Shown: positions 42,663 to 52,689 of the stretch, in pieces
Position numbering within the stretch: the first letter of the stretch is position 1
Layout: each line of letters begins with the position of its first letter
NCBI GenBank assembly: GCA_036489975.1
Contig: DASXES010000059.1
Location: 59,521 to 123,520 of the forward strand
Length of the DNA: 64,000 bases
DNA from: Roseiarcus sp036489975
Lineage (GTDB): Bacteria > Pseudomonadota > Alphaproteobacteria > Rhizobiales > Beijerinckiaceae
Direction of reading: 5' to 3'
The notes under the pieces: model-generated
Databases searched by the model: none
The model's input: the letters and a program-made list of their open reading frames with translations, nothing else
What the model was told of the DNA's origin: nothing
Program-made: the position numbers and the translations under genes

Positions 42663-45600
42663 GGTCTCTACGCGACTTTCTCAAGCCCGGCGCCACCATA
42701 CGCTTGCCGAACCAACGGCGCAGCCCGAAAGCGTGACGGATCAGCATATTGGCGTAGAGACCGGGTCCGCTCGAATAGACGCGCCAGCCGCCATCGACAG
42801 CGATCGAATCCGCCTTGACGCGCGCCCATTCGTTGCTTGCCTGATAGCGGTCGTTGAACGCCGCGTCGCTGGAACTGAAATAAGCATTGCGTTGCCTGAG
42901 CGATGCATTCGGCAGCCCATCGGTCACCGCGATCGGGTTCGCGACCAGGAGAGCCTCCCACAACGCGGCGAATTCGCCGATGTCGCTCATCGCCTCGCCA
43001 TAGCGCAGATGCGAATGCGTATACATGAGTCCGATCTCGCGGCCGAAGAAAGCCGCGGATTCCGCCCGCTGAAAGAATGTCTCCGGCCCGCCGTGATAGG
43101 CGATCGGCTTGTCCATCAGCCGCGCGCCGTCGGAATAAAGCAGATGCTTGCGGATCAGGCTTAAGTGCTTGCGCGCCTGAACTTTAGTGAACATTCCCCC
43201 GATCATGCTCTGCGTCATCGGCAGGAGCGAGAAGGCCAGGCCCGTCTGCTTGTCGCTCGGGTGCAGCAGAAGCTCGGGCTCGCCGCCCTCTGGGCGAAAC
43301 ACGCCATAGCCGGCGACGACGCCGTCCCGGATGAGATGCCGGTTGAAGTCCTTGCGAACCGCCGCGGCCAGCGCGTCGAGTTCTCTCGCCTGCTTGGGCG
43401 CACGCTTCGCCTGGCGCAGGATTTCGGCGTAGCGACGCAACTGCTCATAGAACAGAACAACCGTCCAGGCGCTGGTCATCCAGTCGCGCTTGGTCGGATC
43501 GACCGGCCTCAGCGAATCGTTCCAGTCGCCATTGCCATATCGGACAAGGCTCGTGCCCGGGATGAAGCGCGCGCACACGGTCTCGATCAGCTTGTCGATA
43601 TGGGCGGTCACCGGGTCGACGTGGGCCGTCTTCTCGAGGTTCTCCGTGCGACGCCACGCGATCGCTTCATCGAGGAAAGCAAAATCGCCAGTCGCCTCGA
43701 CATAGTCGCAGAGCGCCTTGAGCGGCCAGACGATGATGTCGCCATGCGACTCCCGATCCTGGATCACGGAATAGGGATCGAGCATGAACCACTGGGGCCA
43801 GTCGCCGCTCTCCTGGTACTGCTGGGCGAAGAGAATGCGCAGGATCTCTCTGACCGGCTGATCGTGCTCGAGCGTCAGCAGGAGTTCGATGGAGCCTTGG
43901 CAGACGTCGCGCGTGCCCCACGCGCCGCCGGTGTATTGTTCGAGACCATGCGGCGCCGTGAGATGGATCATCCCGTCATGCGCAAGCCAGGGAAGAATGG
44001 TGTCCATAGCGAGCGCATCCGCGGAGTCCTTGGCGCTCCTCACCCGCACGCCGCGGGTGAGCTTGCGCCAGAACGTTTCGGCAGGCTTGAGCATCGCGGC
44101 TTCTTCGACAGGCTTGGCATACTTTTTCGCCAGGGCCTCGGCCTGCTTTGGATCGGCCATGGACCCCGTGACCGCAAACACGAATTCGTTTGTGGGACGC
44201 GTCCGCATCGCGGCGTATCCGCCGCTGCGCCGCTTGCCGTCGGCGTACAGGAGTTCGTCGCCGCCAATGGCTTCGATCCGCCCGGGCGTGCTCGTCACCA
44301 GATGATAGGAGGCTTGAGGATATTGCTGGCCCCAGCGGTCATCGAGATCCGGCCGAAAGGTGAATCGCTTGCGCCGGGCGTCCATCTCGATCCGGGCGGC
44401 AGGCCCATATTCCCGCTCGCCGAGGACAAGATGGCCGAAGACGATGAACCGGCATCTTGGCCCTTCTACCGTGACGCGCCACTGCATGGCGGGCTCGTCG
44501 CCGCAAACGGTCGCCGAAATCGTGACGGTCCTCTCGCGCAACCGGTAGATCCAGCGGCAATCGCTCAAGCCCATCTCGAAGGCGGACGGGACGGTCAGCA
44601 ACCGCCATCCGCCCCTCGTCTCCATCAACATCCGAAGCCCGCTGGCGCGGGTGATGTTGTAGGGGTCCCGCGAGACTGAGAAGAGCTTGTGGAAGGACGT
44701 GTTGCCGATGGTGAGCTGGGCGCCAAACACGCCATGCATCCATGCCGTCGCGCACAGGATCGTCTCGTCGGGCAGAATCGACTGCCCGCTTCGAATGAGG
44801 GAGCCGTGGCGGCGCGCAACGATCCGCTCCTTGTCGCGCAGGACGACATGCCGGCTGTGCGTCCTTCCCGGAACGAAGAAGGACAGAAGTTGGCCGTTGG
44901 CCCGCTCGACATGCGTGCGCCGACGGTAAAGCGCCTTTACCGCCTTCTCGTCGAGCGCCTCGGCGACGGCGTGTAGGGCTTCGTGGAGCAGACTTCGCGG
45001 CGGCTCGGACAATGGGACATCGCGCGGTGCCCAGTCCCGGCTCGCCTCTTCGACAGCCTCGACTTGGCTGAGATCGGAGTCACTCGACGCCGCAGGATGG
45101 TCGGGCTCATGGAAGCCAAAGAACGTCCAGGAGGTCGTCGCGCCCGGGTCGAGCGTCACAGGCTTCGACTGTAGAGCCGCGCATGCCGTCTCGAACTGGA
45201 GACGCTCGGACGGCAGGCTCGTGCCGAATGGAAGGCCGAGCTGATCCGCGTCGCGGTAAGCCGGTCCCATCACCTGGCGAAAATCGGTCGCGAACCCCTC
45301 GGCGCCTTCGAGGCAGCCGTGCACCGCCCACGGATAAGCCCCTCCTTGCGACAGGTTTTGCCTGCCCATCAAAACAGGACCGAGGCGCCGATGACGCGCG
45401 ACGTGGTGGTCGAGATATTGGCTGGCGTAGGCCTCGTTGTTCATGAGAAAGCCCTGATCGCCAAGACCGAGATCCTGGATGAAGACGGCGTCGCAGGAGA
45501 CAGCCGCCTCGCGATCGTTGGCGACTTCGACCCGCCAGAACCAGGCGTTCAGGCGCGGGGGCAGCCAGAGCGTGACCCGATGCCGGAGGCCGTTTTCTTC

Positions 45601-45900
45601 TCCCTCCCAGACATAGCGGTCGTCCGCAGCGCCGACGCGAAGCCCTGCCTCGGGACCGATCACCGGCAGAATCGCCGGCTCCGTTCCGCCGATCCGCAGA
45701 TGGAGGCGCCCCATGCCGTTGGCGATCGGCGAGGCAAGCGTCTGATTGATCATGGTCCGGCGGTTCGCCTGCACGTGCTCGACGGCGAAGATGGCGCCGG
45801 TCGGCAGGACGCTGACCGAAAGTCCGGACCCGTTGGCGATCCGCATAAGGCCGAGATCGTCCCGGCGGGGCGTCGTCAGCATCTCAATCGTCGAATCCAA
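42613..45900 (-). CDS. GH94-type phosphorylase, probable 1,2-beta-oligoglucan phosphorylase
   Basis: 1095 residues: N-terminal beta-sandwich domains (about 1-500, beginning with a segment common to large GH94 proteins) and a C-terminal (alpha/alpha)6 catalytic barrel with GTRDVCQGSIELLLTLEHD, RYGNGDWNDS (GDWND at 791-795, location of the GH94 catalytic Asp) and a C-terminal lid. The size is far above cellobiose phosphorylases (about 800) and fits the 1,2-beta-oligoglucan phosphorylases (about 1,100), which split sophoro-oligosaccharides with phosphate into glucose-1-phosphate. No signal peptide and no GT84 synthase module, so it is not a cyclic glucan synthase. Convergent overlap of 50 bases with the GH15-like gene. 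Confidence 0.82.
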   Translation of the reverse strand: MDSTIEMLTTPRRDDLGLMRIANGSGLSVSVLPTGAIFAVEHVQANRRTMINQTLASPIANGMGRLHLRIGGTEPAILPVIGPEAGLRVGAADDRYVWEGEENGLRHRVTLWLPPRLNAWFWRVEVANDREAAVSCDAVFIQDLGLGDQGFLMNNEAYASQYLDHHVARHRRLGPVLMGRQNLSQGGAYPWAVHGCLEGAEGFATDFRQVMGPAYRDADQLGLPFGTSLPSERLQFETACAALQSKPVTLDPGATTSWTFFGFHEPDHPAASSDSDLSQVEAVEEASRDWAPRDVPLSEPPRSLLHEALHAVAEALDEKAVKALYRRRTHVERANGQLLSFFVPGRTHSRHVVLRDKERIVARRHGSLIRSGQSILPDETILCATAWMHGVFGAQLTIGNTSFHKLFSVSRDPYNITRASGLRMLMETRGGWRLLTVPSAFEMGLSDCRWIYRLRERTVTISATVCGDEPAMQWRVTVEGPRCRFIVFGHLVLGEREYGPAARIEMDARRKRFTFRPDLDDRWGQQYPQASYHLVTSTPGRIEAIGGDELLYADGKRRSGGYAAMRTRPTNEFVFAVTGSMADPKQAEALAKKYAKPVEEAAMLKPAETFWRKLTRGVRVRSAKDSADALAMDTILPWLAHDGMIHLTAPHGLEQYTGGAWGTRDVCQGSIELLLTLEHDQPVREILRILFAQQYQESGDWPQWFMLDPYSVIQDRESHGDIIVWPLKALCDYVEATGDFAFLDEAIAWRRTENLEKTAHVDPVTAHIDKLIETVCARFIPGTSLVRYGNGDWNDSLRPVDPTKRDWMTSAWTVVLFYEQLRRYAEILRQAKRAPKQARELDALAAAVRKDFNRHLIRDGVVAGYGVFRPEGGEPELLLHPSDKQTGLAFSLLPMTQSMIGGMFTKVQARKHLSLIRKHLLYSDGARLMDKPIAYHGGPETFFQRAESAAFFGREIGLMYTHSHLRYGEAMSDIGEFAALWEALLVANPIAVTDGLPNASLRQRNAYFSSSDAAFNDRYQASNEWARVKADSIAVDGGWRVYSSGPGLYANMLIRHAFGLRRWFGKRMVAPGLRKSRRDLSLEWTGRPGGDAQRR

Positions 45901-46165
45901 CTTACCCCTCCCGCTGCCCTCGCTCCCTCATACACCGGCCTGCGGGCCGAGTCTGGAAATGGCGCCGCGTCAACCCAAGCCGGATTGTTCCGGCGAGTCC
46001 ATGACTAACCGGCGCCATTCCGCACGCGGAGATGTTCGCCAATCCATAAGACCGTGTTTCATCCGGAGAACGAGGACTGGCGAAGATGAACGCGAACGGA
46101 AATTGCGCTATTGAGCACCGGCAGGGGCTGGATCAAAATCAGCGCCGCCGGGTTCGGGTGAGGCC

Positions 46166-46582
46166 ATGGAAGCAAAGTTTCCAAGCAACTGGATGTGGTC
46201 GGAGGCGTTCGAAATGCTGGCGCGCGCCGAGCGCATGCACCGGCAGTTCTTTCCGCCTGCCGACTCGCGCTCCCCGGTCGCGTGGGAGCCGCCGGTCGAC
46301 GTCCTCGAGACCGAACGCGCGGTGCTGGTGCTGGTCGCTCTGCCGGGCGTCGATTACGACGAGGTCAAGGCGGTCATTCTTCAGGGCGACTTGCTGATTT
46401 CGGGGCTCAGGACCTATCCGGACGCGATGCGGACCGCGATCATCCATCGGCTCGAATTGCCGCAAGGCCGATTCGAACGGCGCATTCGTTTGCCCGCCGG
46501 TCGCTACAGCGCCATCCATCGATCGGAATTCAAGGGTTGCCTGTTGGTCACGCTGGAGAAGTCGGAGGCCCCAAATGACTGA
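46166..46582 (+). CDS. Hsp20/alpha-crystallin-family small heat-shock protein
   Basis: 138 residues with a weakly conserved alpha-crystallin domain (about 45-130): PPVDVLETERAVLVLVALPG at the start, GRFERRIRLPAG as the dimer/strand region and KGCLLVTLEK at the end, which contains the expected strand rather than the classic GVLxVxxPK. It is an ATP-independent holdase. It overlaps lon by 8 bases, so chaperone and protease are made together. Upstream (45901-46165) I found no clear heat-shock promoter. Confidence 0.85.
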   Translation: MEAKFPSNWMWSEAFEMLARAERMHRQFFPPADSRSPVAWEPPVDVLETERAVLVLVALPGVDYDEVKAVILQGDLLISGLRTYPDAMRTAIIHRLELPQGRFERRIRLPAGRYSAIHRSEFKGCLLVTLEKSEAPND

Positions 46583-48983
46583 TGCTGAGGTCGCCTCCGA
46601 AGACACTCTCGGCGCGGCGCCTTCGCCGCCATTGCCGCCTGACGCCCTGATCATCGTGCCGGTGCGCGCCATGGTTCTGTTTCCGGGGACGGTGCTGCCG
46701 ATCACCCTCGGCCGTCCCCGTTCGGTGATGGCGGCGCAGAGAGCGGTCAGGGAACAAAAGCCGGTCGGCATCGTCATGCAGCGCAACGCCGAGATCGCCG
46801 ATCCCCTCGCCGTCGACCTGCATCGAATGGGAACGCTCGCCAATATCGTTCGCTACATTACCGCGCCGGACGGCACGAACCATATCATCTGTCAGGGAGA
46901 GCAGCGGTTCCGGGTCGACGACTATCTGACCGGCTGGCCGTTCTTTGTCGCCAGGACGGAACGGATTCCAGAGCCCACTTCGACGTCCGACCAGATCGAG
47001 GCCCGTTTCCTTCATCTCAAGGGCCAGGCGATTGAGGCCATACAACTCCTGCCCCAGGCGCCGGCCGAATTGCTGGCGACCATCCAGGGCGTCGATGCTC
47101 CGGGCGCGCTGGCCGACATGGTGGCGACCTTCATGGACGCCACGGCGGACGAGAAACAGGAGATCCTCGAGACGGTGGACATCGGCGCACGAATGGAACG
47201 GGTCTCGCGCCTGCTCGCCCATCGGATCGAGGTGCTTCGTCTGTCACAGGAGATCGGCCGGGAGACCAAGGCCTCGATCGACTCCCGCAACCGCGAGGTC
47301 CTGCTGCGAGAGCAGATGGCGGCGATTCAGCGGCAACTCGGCGAGGCGGACGAGGGAAAGTCGGCCGAGATCGCCGAACTCGAAAAGGCGATCGCGGGCG
47401 CGCATATGCCCAAGGAGGTCGATGACCAGGCGCGCAAGGAGTTGCGCCGGCTGCAGCGCATGCCGGAGGCGGCGGGCGAGTACGGGATGGTGCGGACCTA
47501 TCTGGACTGGCTCGTGGACCTGCCGTGGGCGCTGCCCGAGGAGGCGCCGATCGACATCGCCGCGGCGCGCCGTATCCTCGATGAGGATCACTTCGGGCTT
47601 GAGAAGATCAAGCGGCGGATCATCGAGTATCTGGCGGTCCGCAAGCTCTCGCCGGACGGCAAGGCGCCGATCCTGTGCTTTGTCGGACCTCCCGGCGTCG
47701 GCAAGACTTCGCTCGGGCAGTCGATCGCGCGCGCCATGAACCGCAAGTTCGTCCGGGTCAGTCTCGGCGGCGTGCACGACGAAGCGGAGATCCGCGGCCA
47801 TCGGCGAACCTACATCGGCGCCTTGCCCGGCAACATCATCCAGGCGATCCGCAAGGCTGGCGCGCGCGACTGCGTGATGATGCTCGACGAGATCGACAAG
47901 CTCGGCGCCGGCATCCAGGGCGACCCGGCCTCCGCGATGCTCGAGGTGCTGGATCCTGAGCAGAACAACACCTTCCGCGACAATTATCTCGCCGTGCCGT
48001 TCGACCTCAGCCGCGTCGTGTTCATCGCGACGGCCAATATGCTCGACACCATCCCCGGGCCGCTGCGCGACCGCATGGAGATCATCTCTCTCACCGGCTA
48101 CACGGCGAGCGAGAAGTTCCAGATCGCGCGCCGCTATCTGGTGAAGCGCCAGCTCAAGGCGAACGGCTTGAAACCCGAGCAGGTCGAGGTCGCCGACGAT
48201 GCGCTCCGGGCGATCATCGAACACTACACGCGGGAGGCCGGCGTTCGCAGCCTCGAGCGCGAGATCGGCCGCGTGCTGCGCCAGGCGGCGATGCGGGTCG
48301 CGGAAGGCGAGAGCGGCCCGATCGCCATCTCCGCCGCGGATCTCCTCGGCATTCTGGGCGCCCCGCCGTTTGAAGACGAGGTCGCCATGCGGACCAGCGT
48401 CCCGGGCGTCGCGACCGGCCTCGCCTGGACGCCGGTCGGCGGCGACATCCTGTTCATCGAGGCGACCGCGACGCCGGGCGGGGGCCGGCTGATCCTCACG
48501 GGGCAACTCGGCGATGTGATGAAGGAGAGCGCCCAGGCCGCGCTCAGCATCGTCAAGAACCGCGCCGTCTCGTTCGGAATCGACCCATCGCGGTTCAAGG
48601 AGACCGACATCCATATCCACGTGCCGGCCGGCGCGACGCCAAAGGATGGCCCGAGCGCCGGCGTCGCGATGTTCATGGCGCTCGTCTCGCTCATGACCGA
48701 CCGCACCATCCGCAGCGACACGGCGATGACCGGGGAGATCAGCCTCCGGGGTCTCGTGCTTCCGGTCGGCGGCATCAAGGAGAAGATCGTCGCCGCGCAC
48801 CGGGCGGGCTTAAGGCACATCATGCTGCCTGCGCGCAACCGCAAGGACTTCGAGGACATCCCCGAGGAGGTGCGCCAGCGACTGACATTCACATGGCTCG
48901 AGCGTGTGGACGATGCGGTTTCGGCGGCGCTTGAGCCGGCCAAGGCGGGGAGTCGCCCGCCGACAGCTGAGGAGGTGTCTTAG
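46575..48983 (+). CDS. lon: ATP-dependent Lon protease (hsp20-linked copy)
   Basis: 802 residues: LonN substrate domain (about 25-215), coiled-coil (215-330), AAA+ domain with Walker A GPPGVGKT (371-378) and Walker B VMMLDEIDK, and the serine protease domain with the catalytic dyad Ser694 (DGPSAGVAM) and Lys737 (GGIKEKI), 43 apart as in E. coli. All motifs are intact. The usual clpX-lon-hup neighbourhood is absent; linkage to hsp20 suggests an additional, stress-related Lon. A housekeeping copy would lie elsewhere. Confidence 0.95.
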   Translation: MTDAEVASEDTLGAAPSPPLPPDALIIVPVRAMVLFPGTVLPITLGRPRSVMAAQRAVREQKPVGIVMQRNAEIADPLAVDLHRMGTLANIVRYITAPDGTNHIICQGEQRFRVDDYLTGWPFFVARTERIPEPTSTSDQIEARFLHLKGQAIEAIQLLPQAPAELLATIQGVDAPGALADMVATFMDATADEKQEILETVDIGARMERVSRLLAHRIEVLRLSQEIGRETKASIDSRNREVLLREQMAAIQRQLGEADEGKSAEIAELEKAIAGAHMPKEVDDQARKELRRLQRMPEAAGEYGMVRTYLDWLVDLPWALPEEAPIDIAAARRILDEDHFGLEKIKRRIIEYLAVRKLSPDGKAPILCFVGPPGVGKTSLGQSIARAMNRKFVRVSLGGVHDEAEIRGHRRTYIGALPGNIIQAIRKAGARDCVMMLDEIDKLGAGIQGDPASAMLEVLDPEQNNTFRDNYLAVPFDLSRVVFIATANMLDTIPGPLRDRMEIISLTGYTASEKFQIARRYLVKRQLKANGLKPEQVEVADDALRAIIEHYTREAGVRSLEREIGRVLRQAAMRVAEGESGPIAISAADLLGILGAPPFEDEVAMRTSVPGVATGLAWTPVGGDILFIEATATPGGGRLILTGQLGDVMKESAQAALSIVKNRAVSFGIDPSRFKETDIHIHVPAGATPKDGPSAGVAMFMALVSLMTDRTIRSDTAMTGEISLRGLVLPVGGIKEKIVAAHRAGLRHIMLPARNRKDFEDIPEEVRQRLTFTWLERVDDAVSAALEPAKAGSRPPTAEEVS

Positions 48984-49100
48984 GGCGGCCTGCGTTCGGG
49001 CGACGTGGCTCCGCCTCGGCGGCGGGCCGCAGGGTTCGTCAGACTTAGGTTTGGCTTTTCTTGGCGCTGGCTGTTTGGCCGCGAAACCTCCCGATTGCGC

Positions 49101-49130
49101 CTATTGGATTTGCTTGGATTTCCTTGGATT
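49101..49130. repeat. Three 10-bp-phased TTGGATT repeats beside integrase remnant
   Basis: NNNTTGGATT occurs three times back to back (49101-49110, 49111-49120, 49121-49130), exactly one helical turn apart, and 25 bases past the integrase-remnant stop. Short phased repeats next to an integrase gene are typical of recombinase arm sites; this is suggestive only. Confidence 0.5.
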
Positions 49131-49154
49131 CTCTCGTCAACTCCAAGTCGAAAC

Positions 49155-49605
49155 TTAAGAGATTGATAACGCTCCTGTTTCTGTCGTCATTCCCTCACCC
49201 AAAATCGCGGTGAGGGAATAGACGTTCTCGGTTTCATCCCTGATAAGGCCGCCAATCGCTTCCGCGGCCATGAGCTTCTTGTTCGCCTCGCGGGTATATT
49301 TGATCGCCATATCCGGCCGGGTCCAGCCGAAGATCGCCATCAACTGATTGACCGTCGCGCCAGCCTCGGCGAGTCGGCGAGCGGCGGCCTTGCGAATGCC
49401 ATGCGCCGTGCAATCGACGAGGCCGGCTCGCTCGGCAGCTTCGCTGAACCACGCCCCCAAGTACTCTTTACCGACGTTCGCGCCACGCCTGAGGGTGATG
49501 AAGGCCAATTGCTCCGGCCGCCCCGTCGGGCCGGCTGCGAGCGCCTGCCGCAGCGGCGCAAGGACAGTCAGATAGACGACAGCGCCCGTCTTCTCATGTC
49601 AATCG
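49155..49605 (-). pseudogene. Tyrosine recombinase (integrase), C-terminal remnant
   Basis: The frame from about 49605 encodes HEKTGAVVYLTVLAPL...TGRPEQ and then a catalytic core with box II HGIRK (His and Arg), GW, and the nucleophile Tyr in KYTRE, so the C-terminal half of a phage-type integrase is preserved. An in-frame TGA sits just before HEKTG and the N-terminal arm and core-binding domains with the first catalytic Arg are missing. The remnant is joined directly to the end of the degraded cyclase gene, marking an old recombination edge. Confidence 0.85.
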
Positions 49606-51471
49606 GCGTTCCACGCCGGATCACACACATCGGCGCGCCGGCCTTCTGCAAGGAAGCGGCTAGTTGGTCGGCCTCCTGCTGGCGAGCATATGCGGTGTAG
49701 AAACTCAGAAAAATCTCGACCGGGAGAGCCTGGGGATACCTGCGCTTCCATTCGATGATGGTCGCTGCGGCGTCATCGGCCGCTCCAGCCTCGACTTCCG
49801 CTGCAGCGCGGAAGGCGAGAGAGATCAAGTCACCACCCCCCTCGCGGCCCCGCACCCATGCGCCATAACGCTTCGTCGCTTCCGCCGACCCTCGATACCG
49901 TCGGTAAAAAAATAGCTCTCGTAGCAAAACGGCGGATAGAAAGGCGGCGGCGCGGAATTGAGGCGGTAAGCTTTGTCGCATTGCGCTGCGCCTTGTTCAG
50001 GCTTGCCTAAATGGGCCATGGCCCCGGCGGACATCGCCATGATGTCGGTCGAACTTGGGTTAAGCTCCAGCGCCCGCTCCACTTCGACCGCACCCTGCGC
50101 GAAATCACCCCACCAAACCAGCTTGTCGCCGAGCGCGATGTGTCCCTCCGCATCGTAGGGATCGATCTCGATCGCCTTCCGGGCCAGCCGTTCAAATTCC
50201 TCTCCCGTCTGGTCAATGTCGCCGTTCGTACACAAAGTGTAGTTGAGCATCGACCAAGCCTTTTTTACATAAGCGAAGGCGAATTGGGGGTCCTTGGCGA
50301 TCGCCGCGTCAAAGAGCTTGATACCTTCGGCGAAGTTCTCTTCGCCGTCTCTATAGAAATCGGCGAGACCGAGCGCGAAAACGTCATAGGCCTCGAGATC
50401 ACACGGCCCTTTTCGTTTCGCCGCTGCCGCCGCGAGGCTCGTCAGCAGGCCTCGGCCCCCAAGCGTCGACATCACGCCGTCGGAGACTTCGTTCTGCACC
50501 GCGAAGATATCGCCCGCTGGGGCGATCCCATCGGTTCGACCAAAGGCTTGCGCCCGTGCCCCCATCCTGAAGCAACGCGCTGACGCGATATTGATCGCCC
50601 TCGCGCTGGACGTAACGAACGTTCAAAACCTTTGCGATCTGTCGCACGTCGGCGCCTCTGCTCCCGTGAGCCTCAGTCGTCGAACTGCCGATCACATCGA
50701 GGTTGCGCAGGCGCGAAAAGTCGATCGAAAGGTCGTTGGCGATGCCCTGAGCGAGGCGATCGGTCGCCGCGTCGCCCGCCGCGACCTCGAACCGCATGAC
50801 AGCGATGGACGGGACTGACGGGAGAACCGCGCGGTGCAAATACCACCAGCTTCCGGCGACGACGATCAGTGCAGCCAGCGCGGCCGCGATCACTGGACGG
50901 GCGCGCTTGACGTGGCGGGGGAGCGCCCGACGCCAGCCCGGAGCGGACCGTCGAGCCGCACCGCGTAGGTTCGAACCGAACGGTTTATGTTCTTCACCTG
51001 CTGCTCGCCGGTGAAGTCGAGCGGCAATCCGAGCTTGCCCTGCAGTTGGTCGAAGGCTGTGCCGGAAATCAGTATTCCCCCCGGCTTGCATATCTGTTCC
51101 AGCCGCGCTGCGACGTTGACACCGTCGCCGAGCAGGTCGTCGCCTTCGACCACCACGTCGCCGAGGTTGATCCCGATGCGGTAGACGAGGCGCTTTTCCG
51201 GGGCGGTTCCCTGCTGGCGTTCGGACCCGCTCTTCTGCATCGCGACCGCGAACGTCACAGCGTCGACGACCGAGCTGAACTCTGCGATGAAGCCGTCGCC
51301 CATCGTCTTGACGATCCGTCCGCTATTCTCGGCAAGAAGCGGATCGATGGTCGTGGCTTGAAGGTCCTTTAGAGCCGCGAGGGTGGAACTCTCGTCGGCC
51401 TCGATCTTCCCCGAATATTCCACCACGTCGGCGGCGAGTACGGCTGCCAGCCTTCGCACCGTACGTTCCAT
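49568..51471 (-). pseudogene. Class III adenylate cyclase with TPR repeats, frameshifted
   Basis: Reading from ATG 51471 (MERTVRRLAAVLAADVVEYS): a class III cyclase domain (residues about 5-170, with VKTMGDGFIAEF and GDGVNVAARL), then a frame change near 50930, a membrane helix and a PSIAVMRF-type domain, a second change near 50520 (within the LWSNRWDRP/GDIFAVQ block), TPR repeats, and a third change near 49905-49911 at a run of seven A's, before the last TPR segment. Each part matches the family in order, so this is one gene broken by three frameshifts. The 3' end runs into the integrase remnant. Confidence 0.85.
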
Positions 51472-52219
51472 GGCGCTCTCCCGTGTGAACGCGCCTTCCC
51501 TCGCGGAGAACTGCACAAACGTTTTCTCAAAGAACACCGCACTCCGCTGGTCTCAGAAAAACAACAAGGACGGCGGATGGCGGCAAGCTCCTTGCTCATC
51601 GGAGGCGTCAATCACGCGTGCTACTCAGAGGGGATGATAGCTTCGCGTGAGCCCTTCGCTTCTATTTTGCGGCAAGCAACAAGGCGAGTCGTTGCCACCG
51701 TTGATACGCGGCAGCACCGGGACGTTTTGTCAATGCGTACTTATACCCATTCGGGCCGCATAACTTCTCGGCAAACCGAAGTAGTTGCTGGAGCCACCCA
51801 TGCCCGCAAAGCAATTGGGCGCCCTCCTCCTAGCGACTACGGCAGCTTTCCGGCGTGCTCGGCCCGTACTGAGTCCAACGCCGGAACGCGTGCTTCGGTC
51901 GGAGGCTGCCGGCAAAAGCGTCCGTTGGGATGTCTGCTTCAAGCGCTTGCGCGCCCCAAAAGCAGACAGACAGCCATCGGCCAATTTAAGTCGAAAAGCG
52001 GTCGGACAGCAGAGCGCCCATGGTCGTCATTCACTGAAGTCACCGTCGCAATTAGCGCTCATTGGCGGACAGCTTGGGGAACGGCTCACGTCGACCCTTA
52101 GCAGAAGTTTCGACCTCCCATCGCGGTGGACAGCTTTCGACGCAAAACCGGTCCTTCACGACAGCCGGATACCGAACTCCACGGTTGACTCTATTCATGG
52201 CTTGAGACTAGGCGCGACG
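51472..52219. other. Non-coding or fully degraded region
   Basis: About 750 bases between the cyclase start and the next credible gene. Open frames here are short or lack ribosome sites and family-like sequence. The base composition is mixed, and parts look like decayed coding sequence, but I cannot assign any of it. Confidence 0.4.
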
Positions 52220-52651
52220 GTGAGCACGGTTTTCGATATGGTTGTTCGCGGGTTGGATAATTTTCTCGCCCGCCCAAGCGGCGCCTTGAATCTGCGGTTC
52301 TTCATCCAGCCGACAATGGCGGGGCTGTTAGCTCTGCGATCGGGTATCGAGGATGCGAAGGAGGGACGGCAACGCTATTTGTGGGCGTTGCTCACAAATT
52401 CGCAGCGCCGCTTCCAGTTGCTACACGAGGGTTGGCGCGGAGCCAGGACGCCATTCTTGGCAGCGATCACGCTTGACTGCGCCTATCAAATCATCACGGT
52501 TCAACTCATCTACCCGCCGGAGTTGCTGTTCACCGCAACTTTGCTGGCCCTTGTTCCGTACGCCCTGTTGCGCGGGCCGTTCAATCGCCTCGCGCGCCTG
52601 TTCTTGCCAGGGACCGGGCCTCCGAAGACAGAACCTGGATCACAAGGATAA
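52220..52651 (+). CDS. Small membrane protein of unknown function
   Basis: 143 residues if it starts at GTG 52220 (or 137 from ATG 52238). The first part, RPSGALNLRFFIQPTMAGLLALRSGIEDAKEGRQRYLW, is amphipathic; the second half has two membrane helices (about 85-125, including AITLDCAYQIITVQLIYPPE and LLFTATLLALVPYALL). I do not recognise a named family. The long in-frame extension upstream to 51785 is Arg/Ser-rich and unlikely to be translated. It may be the first gene of the DyP locus, ending 39 bases before the next start. Confidence 0.6.
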   Translation: MSTVFDMVVRGLDNFLARPSGALNLRFFIQPTMAGLLALRSGIEDAKEGRQRYLWALLTNSQRRFQLLHEGWRGARTPFLAAITLDCAYQIITVQLIYPPELLFTATLLALVPYALLRGPFNRLARLFLPGTGPPKTEPGSQG

Positions 52652-52689
52652 GGTCACTTCGAGGAAACAAGACCAAGAAAGGGACAAAG

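Noticed and set aside
43165..44679. 504-codon plus-strand frame
   Set aside because: Antisense shadow of the GH94 gene with no recognisable domain.
46086..46397. 103-codon plus-strand frame before and across hsp20
   Set aside because: It overlaps hsp20 in another frame and contains the Arg-rich sequence typical of shadows.
47244..48800. 518-codon minus-strand frame
   Set aside because: Antisense to the Lon AAA+ and protease domains, which have intact active-site residues.
51785..52219. N-terminal extension of the small membrane protein
   Set aside because: Arg/Ser/Pro-rich and unlike the rest of the protein; a start at 52220 or 52238 is more reasonable.
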